A stretch of DNA of 64,000 nucleotides from Meghimatium bilineatum (Eukaryota; Mollusca; Gastropoda; Stylommatophora; Philomycidae), in NCBI GenBank assembly GCA_034231615.1, contig CM067322.1, positions 61,519,032 to 61,583,031 of the forward strand. Reading direction: 5' to 3'. Every line of letters begins with the position of its first letter. Within the stretch, counting starts at the first letter, position 1. Below, piece after piece: positions 32,896 through 44,660 of this stretch. The notes below the pieces were generated by a model. The model searched no databases and was not told the DNA's origin. It saw only the letters and a program-made list of their open reading frames with translations. A program made the translations under genes and the position numbers.

Positions 32896-34214
32896 TGAAT
32901 TTTTTTTAAATTTTATACAAGATGGATAGTTAGGCAATTTCCATTTACAAATAATATGAAAATAATCACAGATATAGTTGATTGCTTGTCAACTATTGTT
33001 GAACTTTTAGACACATATTAATCACAAATACAATGTGGATGATTGACTTTCAAACCCTAAGTTGTGCTTGTCTGGTGGACCCACTAGCCAATCAACACCA
33101 AGATTTCTAAACATTGCCTAAAATAATATAATTTTGTGAATGAAAACATACAAAACTATGTCATTTTACACCGAACATATAAGTTCTATATATAAGTACA
33201 TTTAAGTCTATACATATCTCATTTATTTCATATGAGCAAGCTTTATTATGCTGCATGTTTATTTCTTTATGTCCATATGCAGCATGTTCTATTGCCAATA
33301 ATCTCTCCATCTGAGATATGCTATTTCTTTTAGCAACTAATGTATGGACATAAATTTTGTGTACCCTTGATTGAGAGATACATTAACAGGTTTCCAAATG
33401 TTTTTTGAACATACATTACCCAAAATGTATTCGTGCTAAATTAATTGCTCCAAAGCAACAGGCAATTCTTCAAATTGAATAATAATTAAAATTGTTCTTA
33501 AAATAATGAATGATTAAAAGCCACAAAAATTCTTAAGAATATTACACAAGCAAAATTATTAAAATTGTACCGGGTTACTTTCTATGGCTGCCATATCTCA
33601 CTGATTTCCTAATCCCAAGATTATATTTTCAATTTTGACTGGAAATATTTTTAATAATCACCAACAGCTTCTAGATAAACACAGCATGAGGAAATGGGTA
33701 CCAATCTTCTGTCGAAGTAATACCTCAATAGCAATACTACTGAAGATCTGTGGATTTTATTTAAAACTATTCACGTAAAGTTTGTGTAAAAATGATGCAT
33801 CATATTTTTATCAGAGTTTTTGCTATATCTGTAATTGGGATGTGATTTTGAGGTCTTATCAATATCTATAAGTTTCATGTTCATTAATTTATAAAAAATA
33901 TTGTTTGCTAACAGCAAAAAGCATTTGTTTTTGCTTCTTCATGTGCAATTTTAAACGTCTTAGCAGTTTTTTTTCACATTCAAAATAATATGACTTATCT
34001 GCTTCAGAAACTCTGTACTTGTATCACAACTTCAACTTTTATGAACATTCAAAAATATGATGATCTGTCTTGTTCAGAAACTTCATGTGCTCTGTACAAT
34101 GTTAACACAGTTCAGGAAGTGCTTTTGTCCTTCAGACACATAAGCAAGTTGACATTTGAAGGGATTTACATTGTGTGAACCTTCTAATTATATTGTAATG
34201 TATTTATTAACATT

Positions 34215-34362
34215 ACTCAAAAACCATACTGAAGTCAGGGGTGTGAAACCAAAAAGTACAGATATCCCATCTAAGCGGTACCATACACACAAATATCATA
34301 CATTCACTTCTCTGAACCATGTGTTGCCAACCAGCAAGAGTTAACATTGAACGCAGAAGATC
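34215..34362 (+). repeat. Repeat A, 3' half
   Basis: CATACTGAAGTCAGGGGTGTG ... CTTCTCTGAACCATGTGTTG ... ACCAGCAAGAGTT. Confidence 0.6.
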
Positions 34363-34435
34363 CCACATGAAAATTGATGAAGTCAAGATTTCAAGAACAT
34401 AAGTGGGCTCAGTGTCTTAGCAACAGTTGTTCACT

Positions 34436-34560
34436 TTAACCTTTTATGGAATGAGAATGGTACATCCACTTCAAACATTTTTAGTCACCTCTTACGACAT
34501 GCATTGCAGGTTATATTGTTGCTGTTCTTTGCTTCCTCTCTGGAATCCAGTGACATGTTA
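34436..34560 (-). repeat. Repeat A, 5' half
   Basis: TTTAGTCACCTCTTACGACA followed by TGCATTGCAGG and GCTTCCTCTCTGGAATCCAGTG: the head half of repeat A on the minus strand, tail-to-head with the copy just upstream. Confidence 0.65.
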
Positions 34561-34754
34561 CCTGTATATGACCAATTTTATACCAATATTTTGTTTCTTA
34601 TTTGGGGCAAGCAACCATTCCACCCCAATATCAATAGTTAGTTCTTATTTTGAATATTCATCATATAAATCCCTCTTTTTTTTCTTAACAATGTCAGCCT
34701 TTTGATAAATATTTCCAAATTCTTAGTATTCCTCTTTTGAATTACATTATCCCA

Positions 34755-34918
34755 CCAAAGACGGATGTGTTGGGCCATTGCCACAAATAAAAAGGTGACA
34801 CAGCTCATTTCCATTCGTTGGACTACATCCTGCTGGAAATCTAGTAGGACAATTGTCCTGCTACAAGAAAGATCTGGCAGGAGTTGGAGAATGAATTCTG
34901 AGGAAGAAGAATTACATT
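34755..34918 (+). repeat. Repeat A', 3' half
   Basis: GACGGATGTGTTGGGCCATT ... GGACTACATCCTGCTGGAAA ... CAATTGTCCTGCTACAAGAA ... a GAGGAAGAAGAA tail. Confidence 0.75.
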
Positions 34919-34989
34919 ATGAGAGCACAAAATATTTGCTTCATCTCATTTAAGATGCTGCAGTAACACATTTTCTGACCACACAATGA

Positions 34990-35078
34990 AGTTTCAGGAC
35001 CAGGTGCTCATGGTTGGTTACTGATCCAGCTGTCCATGGGCTCATGCCCTTTGACCCAATGCCATTTTGTAGCATATA
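34990..35078 (+). mobile_element. LINE 3' UTR tail
   Basis: GGTTACTGATCCAGCTGTCC then ATGGGCTCATGCCCTTTGACCC is the reverse complement of the tails at 44385-44440 and 21415-21455. Lies about 370 bp before the last RalGAP exon. Confidence 0.65.
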
Positions 35079-35447
35079 CATGTCTTTGTGAGCTGTTGTT
35101 TTATTCCATATAATGTGTTCCATTTATCTGGCCATGGTGGAAGAAGCATTTTCATGACATCATCCAGCACTGGACATTCAAAAAAGGTGGTGGTCAACAA
35201 TATAATCAGGATGAGTGCACAGCCAGCACCCTGGAGTGTGATGTGGTTGTGTTGTGTTCAGGTGATTGTTAAGCTGTACATGTTGTGTGCAAAGTCTGAA
35301 AAAGATACTCTGATCCTTCCTTCCCAGGAGGTTGATGTTGTCTTTAGGATTTTGGCAAATCAAATTAACTGCAAGAGTGATGTGACAACAATTCTGATAT
35401 TTGATGGTGTCATCTTATACCGATTGATGTGTATATTTTATTTTCAG

Positions 35448-35824
35448 CAGGTGACTCTACTGTACCAGAGGCACCATCAGAGACTCGCTTCCAAAGAACC
35501 ACACGACGGTTGTCCATTAAGTCTAGGCGATCTTCTGGATCTAAAAGTTCAACATCCAACAGTCCTGGTACTATATCTCCCTCCCCCTCCACAAGCACTG
35601 GCCCCACATCTGGTACTGTTTTCTTCATACCAACTCCAGAAAGTCCAAAAACCAAACATAAAAGAGGTGGGAGTGGTGGCAGCAACAGTGGCATCTTTAC
35701 CTACGGCAGCAGTAATAATGAACCAGAAACTTCTAAATCAAAATCAGGAAAGAATGAACCAAGTCCAAAATCAAAACATTCCAAGTCTCGATCTGAAAGT
35801 CCAAAGTTAAAAAAAGGAAAGTAG
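35448..35824 (+). CDS. RALGAPA1: RalGAP alpha subunit, terminal exon with basic Ser-rich tail
   Basis: Terminal exon after a CAGCAG tandem acceptor (35445-35450). Using the first CAG starts it at 35448 and adds one Ala; using the second starts it at 35451 and gives Gly. About 124 codons end at TAG 35822-35824. The sequence is low-complexity and basic: RFQRTTRRLSIKSRRSSGSK, then Ser/Pro/Thr-rich and Gly/Ser stretches, and a Lys/Ser end (KLKKGK). RRLS and RRSS are basophilic-kinase-type motifs, and several SP sites are present (NSPGT, ISPSPS, ESPK). The total coding length over nine exons is 1,348 bases, which gives whole codons from the first complete one to the stop. That supports the whole chain although the preceding intron is 17 kb. 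Confidence 0.85.
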
Positions 35825-35900
35825 TTGCAATTACTTGAATGCTTGCTTGTTTTGTTGGTTATATCTATTTTTTTTGTATACTCACATCTAGTTACTGTTT

Positions 35901-35906
35901 AATAAA
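35901..35906 (+). terminator. Candidate polyadenylation signal of the RalGAP alpha gene
   Basis: AATAAA 77 bases after the stop codon, in an AT-rich 3' UTR with GT-rich sequence just downstream (TATGTGTTTTGCTG). It is the first canonical signal after the stop. A short 3' UTR is inferred; no transcript evidence is available. Confidence 0.6.
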
Positions 35907-36295
35907 AAGTATGTGTTTTGCTGTAAGTTTTAGGAATTAAGTAAACTAGTCCGATATGTGATACAAAGTATGATATCACAGCATATTGATATAAAATAGC
36001 ATTGTTTTGTTATCCTCTATACGCTTTTCTTCAGAAAGTGATGTATGATAAAAAATTTAAACATAGTATTCAGGATTCCACCCTCTCTTTATATGATGAA
36101 ATAAGTACACACATAAGAAATGTGGTGATTAATTTTGGTATACTGTCCATATGCACCTGGAAAAATTAAATGTAAAATAATAGTGATGTTCCTCTTTCAC
36201 GAGCAGCAAGTGAAGATGAACATGGTATTGCACACAAAAATTAGCTCTAGTGCTTGTGAGTCCTCAGATGGCTGAAGTAATCAGGGCTCTGAAAA

Positions 36296-36610
36296 AAAAC
36301 ATATTATGAAAAAGGAAAACAAAAATACAGATCTACGAAGCATGTTTTGAGCATGCTATTTTATGGTCTGAAACATGGACTGCCTAATTAGAACATGAGA
36401 AGAGACTTTTAAGTCTTTCATCCAAGAAGATATCTATTAAATCATGAGCATTAAATGGCAAGATAAAGTCATGAATACTGAGGTACTACATCATGCTCAA
36501 TTAGCATCCACAATAGGCTGAATAAATCTAGTCCAGGATAGCTGGATTATGTAGGCAGATATAAAAATGCAGCACTCTCATGCAAGTACTACTTGGTGAA
36601 CTTGGCAGCA
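36296..36610 (+). pseudogene. LINE reverse transcriptase C-terminal fragment
   Basis: VLSMLFYGLKHG-like start (for LLYGSETW), then EKRLLSFIQE-like, IKWQDKVMNTEVLHHAQLAS and a LVQDSWIM region. The WQDKVxNTEVLxxAxLxSI motif is typical of LINE ORF2 ends. Many stops. Confidence 0.75.
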
Positions 36611-37067
36611 GAAACATGTTATACCAAATCTGAGGTACAAAGAATGTCTGTAAATCCTGATTCAAAGTTTTCTCTTTTGACCCTAAAATTTAGGAAGCAT
36701 TTGTCAATCGTCGCACTGCTTTGAAATGAACTATACACACATGGGCAGCCATTTAGACAAAATATAACATGGAGAACAAAACATAGAGAAAGCAGCAAAC
36801 ACAAATATTCTGTGACTTCAGCGCATATTTATGGAAGACACCTCTAAACTGGTAACTTTTTCTCTTAATAATCATCTGCAAGATGAAAACAGCCATACCT
36901 CAATGGTTCTAATCCCAGTGATTCTTGCAGTAAATTGGAGCAAACCATCAATGTAAACGATGGTTATTTTACAGCTGCATCGATACTGATAACTGTGTGA
37001 ACAGGGGTCTGGAGTTACGGAGGATCCAGGTTTCAATTTATGGTCAGCTTTAGTCAATCATGTCTTC

Positions 37068-37165
37068 TTCATTTTCAAACTCCTGCAGTTATTAGGAAAA
37101 TGCAATTTGTTGTGTCATGGTTTACAGTTTGGCTGTGATATCTGCATTGTTGGCTTGAACGATGC
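37068..37165 (-). repeat. Repeat A, tail part
   Basis: TTCAAACTCCTGCAGTTATT ... TTGTTGTGTCATGGTTTACA ... GGCTGTGATATCTGCATTG. Confidence 0.65.
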
Positions 37166-37229
37166 AATATTGCAGTTAATTAATATGATATAGAATGTAA
37201 TATATAACAGTAGAAAGGAAAAAAGAAGA

Positions 37230-37600
37230 TTTTAGCTGCAGGTTTATATCAAATGAATGATAACAAGTGGTAAGATAAGATCAGAAATGAAAAGGTTTGG
37301 ATAAGAACAGGGCATGGATACTAGGATATTATTTACCTGCTTATCTTGTCCAGGAAATTAACATGGATAGGATACACTCTGAGGATGATATACTGTATTA
37401 CAAGAAAGAATATTCATTTACATTGATATGAAATTCACAGGGAAAGACCTAGAACATCTTGGGGAATAGAGATGCTGAAAGTTCTCTGTGATATTTGCAT
37501 TACATGGAATGGAAATGTAAGGACAAAGTAGGCCAAAGATAAATTGTCCTGTCCTTTGCTCATTCTTATGAGGACCATGGGCTTACTTGATATATATAAA
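37230..37600 (+). pseudogene. LINE 3' end, copy 1 (paired with 42820)
   Basis: GGGAAAGACCTAGAACATCT then a GAAAGTTCTCTGTGATATTTGCA block and TTCTTATGAGGACCATGG. It encodes RERPRTSWGIEMLKVLCDI. A near relative lies at 42820-43240. Confidence 0.65.
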
Positions 37601-37675
37601 GACTGTCTTAGATGTGTTTTTTAAAGAGAAATAAGAATATACATTTTAGATATAGATTGTAGGTGTTTGACCTTG

Positions 37676-37932
37676 ACCAGTGTGTTGCCAAGGCCAGAAC
37701 GGGAACAAAGAATAGTGACACTATTATCTTCCATGCACGTCATGAGAGGCAGCTAAGGTTTTTGGGATGAAGTTGGCTGTCCCATCCCATAGAGGGTTTA
37801 AGTGGACCAGAAGTCATGCTGAAGTCTGATAAGTCAGGCCAAAAAAACAGATATTACAGCAAAGCTGTAAACCATGCTACAATGCATTCCAGACTACATC
37901 CTGTCAATTTGCTGGAAGAAGAAGAAGATGTA
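37676..37932 (+). repeat. Repeat A, full length
   Basis: Head GTGTTGCCAAGGCCAGAACG, CATGAGAGGCAGCTAAGG, TGGCTGTCCCATCCCATAG, then a small internal deletion before CAGACTACATCCTGTC, and a GAAGAAGAAGAT tail. Confidence 0.8.
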
Positions 37933-38519
37933 TGTTTATATAAATGTAATTAATTTACTTCTTTCATTTAGATGCCAATAATAATTCATTAATTCTTTGA
38001 TTTGCCTTAGATATAAAATAAATTATGTATGAAAGGCGCTGAACTTTAAAATACTCGTGGGTGTAAATTTGTTATTTACAGTACAATGGTAATGTCTGTA
38101 TTCCACATAGATGTAAGCTTTACACAGCACCTTATTTTTTTAAGCTTTGTAATTATTGTTTTCACATATACCTCCAGCTACTGTATATTTTTATATATAC
38201 AATGTGTTTATTTATATTTAATTTGCATAGAAGGATAGGTATACTTTTGTCTTTCTGAATGTACAGCTAGCTCACCAAGAATATTTCCTGTATGTACTGG
38301 AAATGTGTGTGGACTCTTAGTTTAACATCATTCTCTGAAATTGTGTCAAAGTTCATGATTTATTTTTTTTTTAAATTTGAAATAATGAAGAACAGTATTT
38401 TATTTAATTACAATTGGGAGTGTTTACTTTTATGTCATACAATTGTTCTCATTAATTGGATTTCATGGTAGTAAACATTTTGTTTGATTGATAGTCTTAT
38501 TATTAGACAGTATTAGTGA

Positions 38520-38735
38520 TCAGTCCGGCTCTGTGGCGAAGTGGTACAGAGCGCGTCTGTGACGGCAAAGGTACCGAGTTCGATCCTCACCACAGGCAAT
38601 TGTGCATCCGGACTGTTCAGAAAGCAGTGGCAACCTACTGAACGTATTTATATTGCCTAGAAAATCACCACAGCCAACAAATGCTGGGTTGATAGCTATG
38701 TCCTGGATAGGATATGCTACCAATTTTTTTTTTAT
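38520..38735 (+). repeat. tRNA-derived SINE
   Basis: A box TGGCGAAGTGG (38534-38544) and B box GAGTTCGATCC (38576-38586) both fit the pol III consensus, in a tRNA-like head. The body runs through CAACCTACTGAACGTATTTA and AACAAATGCTGGGTTGATAG to GGATATGCTACCAA and a T-run. The end resembles the LINE tail at about 2210. Other copies: 62150-62345 and the partial 32783-32895. It is not a functional tRNA gene: no paired acceptor stem at the end of the tRNA-like part. Confidence 0.8.
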
Positions 38736-38739
38736 TATT

Positions 38740-39990
38740 AGTGATCAACTTTAGGGCTAATTCCATGCTAGCATGGTGTCAAATACTATTATTATTTGAT
38801 GGGTTCGTGTAATAATACCATGGGATGGTTTGAAGTGTCAACTAATAATTATTATTGTTTAAAGTTAATATTGAATGTTGTGATGTCTATCATTATAGTT
38901 TGATTTGATTGAAAATCCCAAGGCAGTATAAGTTTGTCACTCTTCCCCATATGAGGTGGGGGAGTTTTACTTTTATCCCTTAATTGTTATTTATCAGTCA
39001 TTCTTCTTGATGGGAAGGTTTTCCAGATCTTGTGCATCGCTGAGGTAAATTTTTCACTAAATGCGGTTTTCTACATTGGAGAGGACTTTTTACAACATTG
39101 ATACAGCATATAAAAGAATTTATTCCCTCCCAAAGCCCAGTGTTGGGTCCTCTGTAAACTTCATCACAGTAAAAATGGTGTTGTTAATTCACTAGTTAAT
39201 TTATACTATTATCAGAGTGCTCCAATGGGAAAAAAAGCAAGATCTTGTTCAATATGATAGTATAATGCCTGATCCTCACTAGACAAGTATCAACTTTGTT
39301 CATCTCTATACTCCTACCATTATAAACAGTACTGCACCACTTGCACTCATACAACAGTAGCTCTTCAAATTGTACACGTTGAACTTTCTGAAATCAACCT
39401 TCCATGATGCATTCATTGTTTCCTGCAAGGGTTGAAAAATATATTCAAGGGACATTTATTGTTTTATAATTTGGTAGAGTTCACCGAATATAAACTAGAA
39501 CAGAAGATGTTATTGCCTGTACAGCAGTAAATTACTAGTTTCATAATCGGAAATGTATTTTTCATCTTTGTAGTCATATCAAGTATGAGATTTCATTCAT
39601 GAATCTATGACACATGACAGCTACAACATTCTTTTAATGGCTTTGTATTTTAAATTAGAAATGCTGTCTTGTTCACTTGTTCCATGACATATACACTTCA
39701 TTTATAACAAACAAGGTGTCGTGCATGGTTTTCATTTTTGTAATGGGTTTTCTATGGTATTCATCAAATACAAGATCATCTGCCATGCCGTTTTATTAGC
39801 GGCAGTTTCCAATAATTTTGGAACCATTTCCAATGTGTTTACTATTTTGTTTTCATGCAGCTAGTTCTTGAATACTCAGAAGATTCCTGTCACTTGCTAC
39901 ATGTACATACCTTTTCCATCCTTTCAGGCGCCATATGTTATTTACATATTTCTATACAGATCATTTTTCGCAGAACATTTTTTCCCAGGA
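38740..39990. other. No recognised feature
   Basis: AT-rich sequence without a convincing open frame, known repeat or RNA. The same holds for 35910-36290, 37935-38515, 40870-41640, 43250-43930, 45150-46300, 47385-48050 and 51000-52250. Confidence 0.5.
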
Positions 39991-40014
39991 CAATAAATCA
40001 TTCATTCATTTCAT

Positions 40015-40930
40015 TTATTCATTTTCCTTTTGCGCTGAAGTTAGGGCAGAGGTCAGACCTCTCCAATTCTGTCTGTTCAAAGCTTTTCTGTGCAGTTCTT
40101 GAATAGTATGAATATTGATTGTTTTACTCTCTCTAAGTATTGTTCTTCTGAGTGTTTGTTTTGGTCTACCCCTGGCTCTTTTGCCTGTAGGAATCCATTC
40201 AAGAGATTGGTGGTGTATTCTGTTGAAGTCTGCGTGTAGTACATACCCGATGTAGGACCAACTGCATTTTTGATAACATCTGTGATAAAATTTTGATGTG
40301 TCTCTTTCTCTGATTTTATCATTCGATTTGAATTTACTCCAATGGGTGTTAGTTATCCTACAAAGACATTTGTTCTCGAAACAGTAATTTCTTTTCTGAA
40401 GATAAAGAGCTTTTTCAGCTCTCACATCCATATGATAGCACCGGAATAACACAGGAATTAAATAAGCGTATTTTCGTGCATGTGTTGATTGACTTTGACC
40501 TCTGGATATTAGTCTGTTAAATGCACTTGATGCTATGGCAATGTGAGTTGTAATTTCTGTCATGACATCACCATCGAGTGTTAATTTGCTTCCTAGATAG
40601 GAAAATTTGTTTACTTCTTCAAGTTGTTGTCCATTTAAAGTAATTGCATGAATTGGTGAAGTCCATAATTTTTGTTTTTGATGAATTGATTTGGAGACCT
40701 ATTTGTCCTGCGATGAGTTTTAATCTATCAGTTTTTGTTTGTGCATCTTGATGGTTTTCACTCAATAGTGCAAGATCATCGGCAAAATCCAGGTCTTCTA
40801 ATGTTGTTTGATTTATCGATTTGATTCCTAAATTTGGGTTGGATGTGCTTTTTCTCATAGCCCAGTCACTGATTTATCATAGTAATAAATCATTACTGTA
40901 GATCAAATACAGTTTGGTACTAGATGCAAC
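40015..40930 (-). pseudogene. RTE-type LINE: RT active site to C-terminus
   Basis: The minus strand, upstream to downstream: DFADDLALLSENHQDAQTKT (FADD catalytic box) with GLQINSSKTKIMDF, then a short break, then RKYAYLIPVLFRCYHMDVRA, ERDTSKFYHRCYQKCSWSYI and the terminal RTE signature QSLEWIPTGKRARGRPKQTL with NRQNWRGLTSALTSAQKEN (stop at 40015). Two frames are joined by one shift near 40600. Its end matches the insert at 61372-61437. One of the better-preserved LINEs in the window. Confidence 0.9.
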
Positions 40931-41644
40931 ATTCTAAAAATACTTGGATAATCACCAAAATTTTAAAATATTGCATTCCTATAAATTGCCCTGTAGAAAA
41001 TTATCTATATATAATTACCAAAACAACTAGAGATCTGACAGTCAGATATGGGCCATAGTAACACAAATAGCAAAGTGATAATAGTGAATAAGTAAATATG
41101 TGTTATAAATACCTACCACTACTAATAAGAAAAGATGATAAATACAATACCCGGTAATAGTAAAATAATAAGGATGAATACGGTTGACAGTCAAAAGATT
41201 TTCATTTTAACGAACATATAATAATAAAAATGTATACAGAAAAAATATTCATTTAAGAATATCTTTAACATAAATAATAAATAAAACATTCTGTGTAGTG
41301 TCCTGCCAAATAGGATTTACTGCCCAGGAAGGACTTAATAGAATACTTTATAAATAGAATACTTTACGCAGTATCTTTCTAGAACAATATTGATTGTGCA
41401 CTCCATAATGAATTTGGGCACCATGAAGAGATATATAATACTACAGCAAGAAATCATGATAATATATAACCACAGATTCAAGAAAAGTATCAAGTTTGTT
41501 TTCAGATTGTTGTTGATCGTATAAGAACATAAAGAATAATCTCTGTTTTAATGTTAGATTCTTCATATCATTATTATTGCCATTTTCATTTACATTTACA
41601 TTTTCAAAACATTTTCTTCAATCCTACTGTCAGTTACCCTTCAT

Positions 41645-41810
41645 TCTTCTTCAGCGTTCACTCTCAAATTCCCCCTGGATTTCTCTTGTAACAGGACAAT
41701 GGTCCTACAAGATTTCCAGTTGGATGTAGTCCAGAGAATGGAAATGCGTTGTGTTGCCGTTTTATTTGCACCAATGGCCCAACACATCCGTCTTCGGCGG
41801 GACCCTTCAT
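41645..41810 (-). repeat. Repeat A', 3' half
   Basis: TTCTTCTTCAGCGTTCACTC ... AACAGGACAATGGTCCTACA ... TGGATGTAGTCCAGAGAATG ... AACACATCCGTCTTCGGCG. Confidence 0.75.
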
Positions 41811-42527
41811 TCAATTCTTATAATCACCCACGAAGTCTGGTGATTTTTATAACATGGGGAAAAAATCAACACAGAATTTGTTAACTAGTGATTTTTTAGG
41901 TCCAGATACATTTCCTGCGGTAGGATGTGAACCTGGATCCTTGGCCAACATGGGCATGCTCTGTATCATACTGCCATAGAGCTGGACATTAACAGTTGAA
42001 AATTGTAAATAACTCATAAAACAATTGCTATTTAATTTAACCAAAATATTTTATGAGATTCAGAAAAAAAATTGTTTAAACACATCCAATATTTCAGGTT
42101 GTTCAAAAAAATCTAAGTACCAAATTAAGGCTCTTCAGTAAAGAGTGTAATTGTAAAGGTTTTTTTTTGTATGGCTCAGAATTGAAGATGGTGAAATTAT
42201 CTCTTTTGCTGTGAGCAAGTAGCTCTTGACAGCCCATAGTCTTTCTGACAAAAGCACGTTCCTATCAGTTGTATAACTGAGGTAACACCAAGACTCATAT
42301 GTCTCAAAGGCATGGATGTGTAAGAGGATTTATGGATGTATGTTTAATCTCTGAAGGGAATCATTTCAAGGTGCCAGTATCCCAGGATTACAACATCTTG
42401 CACACACATCTGGATCAACTATCTAATTCTTCTGTCAATTTTGTTGACCTATTTGCAGTGATGGCATATCTAGCATTCCCTATCACCTAGAAGTTTGCCA
42501 CAAAAGGACATAAGTGCAGTGTCAACT

Positions 42528-42755
42528 AGCTTCCATCTCTATGTCACTCATGGGGATTATTTGATAGAAGACAAAAGTAAGAAATTGAGACAAGTCACAT
42601 CTTTAAAAAAATAATTTTTTCACATGTGACAGGTTGTTAGCATATTCCCCAACTTTTCTTAGTCTCCTCCTATGACATGTCTGAAAATAAGACAGTGGCT
42701 CTTTTCTTTGCAGCCTGAATTAGAAGTCCAAGCCCCGGTTGCCACATGGGCAGTG
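42528..42755. repeat. Repeat B, copy 2
   Basis: Partner of 7443-7672 in the same orientation; carries an A/T-rich insertion (about 42597-42625) relative to copy 1. Confidence 0.65.
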
Positions 42756-42819
42756 ACTCAGAAATATGGACGATGATGAAGGCAACCCAACATAGATTGT
42801 ACAAATTTGTGAACATCTT

Positions 42820-43240
42820 GAGAAAAGATTTTAAATATGTAATGGAAAGATAATAGAAATAAAGAGGCTTGCATAGGAACAGGGCAGGATCCTATGGAAA
42901 TAGAGATTATTTAGCACACTCAATGAAGGCAAAAAAACTATTGCAAGACATGTCTTAACAGAGAAAGAAAGAAGACAAGGAAGACCTAGAACATCTTAAA
43001 GAAAAGGGGCAATGAAAGTTCTCAGTGATTTTAGCATCACATGGAAAGACCCGGCACAGAAACCTATAACAGGGTAGATAAGAGAATAGGTCTGCAGCTT
43101 GTGCTCTTATGAGGGCCAGGTTCTTGATTGGATGATTGAAAACATGGATGTAGAAAGAAAGACCCTAGTACAAAATCTAGAACAGAGTAGACGAGAGAAG
43201 TTTGCATTATGAGGACCAGGGTATTGATTGATTGAAAACA
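42820..43240 (+). pseudogene. LINE 3' end, copy 2
   Basis: AGAAGACAAGGAAGACCTAG then AACATCTTAAAGAAAAGGGG encodes RQGRPRTS; GCAATGAAAGTTCTCAGTGA parallels 37475-37495. The last about 100 bp (GAGGACCAGGGTATTGATTG) is duplicated locally (43110 and 43210). Confidence 0.65.
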
Positions 43241-43934
43241 AACTTGGTAGGCTGCTGTGTGTTTTCAGCCATGATGCCTGGTATTCAGTCAGAGAACTGT
43301 CATCCATGGCAAGTTATTTCATGTAGTTATATCAAAAATTGATAGTGCTGATAAAAAGAATATTAAGCAAGGATGGGTAGACCAGTACTACAGTGCCCTA
43401 AATTATGAGTACCTACTGGACTCTAGAGTACCATAAAAATTAAATAACAGTGCTCAAATAATAATACAAAAACATTTAGAATACCAATGGGAAAATTATA
43501 TCTTCTATGATGTAGAGATCTAGGCAATCAAACAAATTTCTGAACATTGGTCTTGGTTATATGACTTAAATGATTTCTAACAAATGCAAGAGCAGCACAC
43601 CAAGCCCTTCAGTTATGAAAATTACCAAGTCTTCAAGTCCTTCAAGTCTTTGTGTTGTCTATCCAGTCATCACAAATTTGTCATACAGTGGATACTGTCT
43701 TATTGTGGAGTAACTGGATATGAGAGAAGGCCAACAAAGAATGTTTTGTCAGCAAACAACTAAACTATAGTTAAATCAATCAGAAAGTCACAAATGAGAT
43801 GACTATCATAATGTAGACACATGACAGAACTATCATTCTACACCTTAGACCAGAACATAGCCACATGTATACACAATTTTTAAAATCACCAATAAAGCCC
43901 TGAGGACAGACACCAAACTGTTGAATAAATACTA

Positions 43935-44118
43935 CAGTAGAATCCCTCTATAGTGTATCCTTTTATAACACATTTCCCTATTTAATCATACTTTTCAAAT
44001 CTTCAATAAATGTTTAGTCTATATTGTTTGTACTGTAGGCTATATAGCAAATTTCTGTTATTACATACCCGGTACATATTTTGTCAGTCCGGATTGAGTT
44101 GTTATATTGGAATTTAAC
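43935..44118 (+). mobile_element. TA-flanked MITE, copy 1
   Basis: Starts TA|CAGTAGAATCCCTCTATAG; the body shares TTGTTTGTACTGTA and CAGTCCGGATTGAGTTGTTA with copies at 54921 and 62433. The right terminus has decayed (TATTGGAATTTAAC). Confidence 0.65.
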
Positions 44119-44382
44119 CATAAGCCAGAATGCTATAGCAGATAGTAACAAACCTATTGGCCCAGAAAACAGTATTGAAAAGAAATATAAAGTATCTATG
44201 AACTGCAAAGGAAAGCAAAGTTTGGGCAAGAAACAATAATACATATTTCTGCAAATTTCAAGTGATTGAAAGAAGAATATACCGGTAGAGTAATTCTGGT
44301 ATTATTCTAGTGGTCAAATCTTGTTATGTATTAACACACAAGTGATAAGTAAGACAAGCACAGAATGCTTTACCAATTTTGT

Positions 44383-44660
44383 ATTGGGTCAAAGGGCATG
44401 AGCCCATGGACCGCTAGATCAGCAACCAACCAATTATGTACAACTTCACTTATATTAATCTATCAAGATGACACTCATCATCATCAGGTGACATTCTTTC
44501 CAGAACGTAGTCTTCCCTATGAATCTCTTGAATTCTCCCCGTTACCACATCCATAGAAAATTTCTCGGCTCTATACTCTTGTAATTTGCCATTGCTTTCA
44601 GGAAGAACATCCAATTTAAAACTGACACTGAGGAAAACACATACATTCTCAATTGCCATT
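44383..44660 (-). pseudogene. LINE 3' end
   Basis: Minus strand: a GRIQEIHREDYVLERMSPDD segment, then a tail with TTGACCCAATACAAAATTGG. Same tail as 21418-21835 and 57510-57560. Confidence 0.65.

Larger units (their letters stand above)
18217..35447 (+). other. RalGAP alpha intron 8 (17 kb, repeat-filled)
   Basis: Phase 1 intron joining the last two coding exons. It contains a 19-bp tandem array, many repeat A copies, a TTAA element, a foldback element, a hAT-like element and LINE pieces listed separately. Stretches with nothing recognisable: 19600-20950, 22215-22750, 22780-23620, 24610-25390, 27190-27510, 27850-28430, 28670-29590, 30240-31930, 32900-34200. An additional cassette exon cannot be excluded without transcript data, but I saw no conserved peptide. 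Confidence 0.7.

Noticed and set aside
35088..35810. 240-codon frame overlapping the last RalGAP exon
   Set aside because: It overlaps the terminal exon in another frame, and only the spliced frame has matching phase and tail composition.
38520..38600. Functional tRNA gene
   Set aside because: A and B boxes are present, but the cloverleaf does not close with a paired acceptor stem and the sequence continues as a SINE with other copies at 62150 and 32783.
44014..44244. Hydrophobic 76-codon minus-strand frame as a membrane protein
   Set aside because: Half of it is antisense to the MITE at 43935-44118; hydrophobicity follows from AT-rich sequence.
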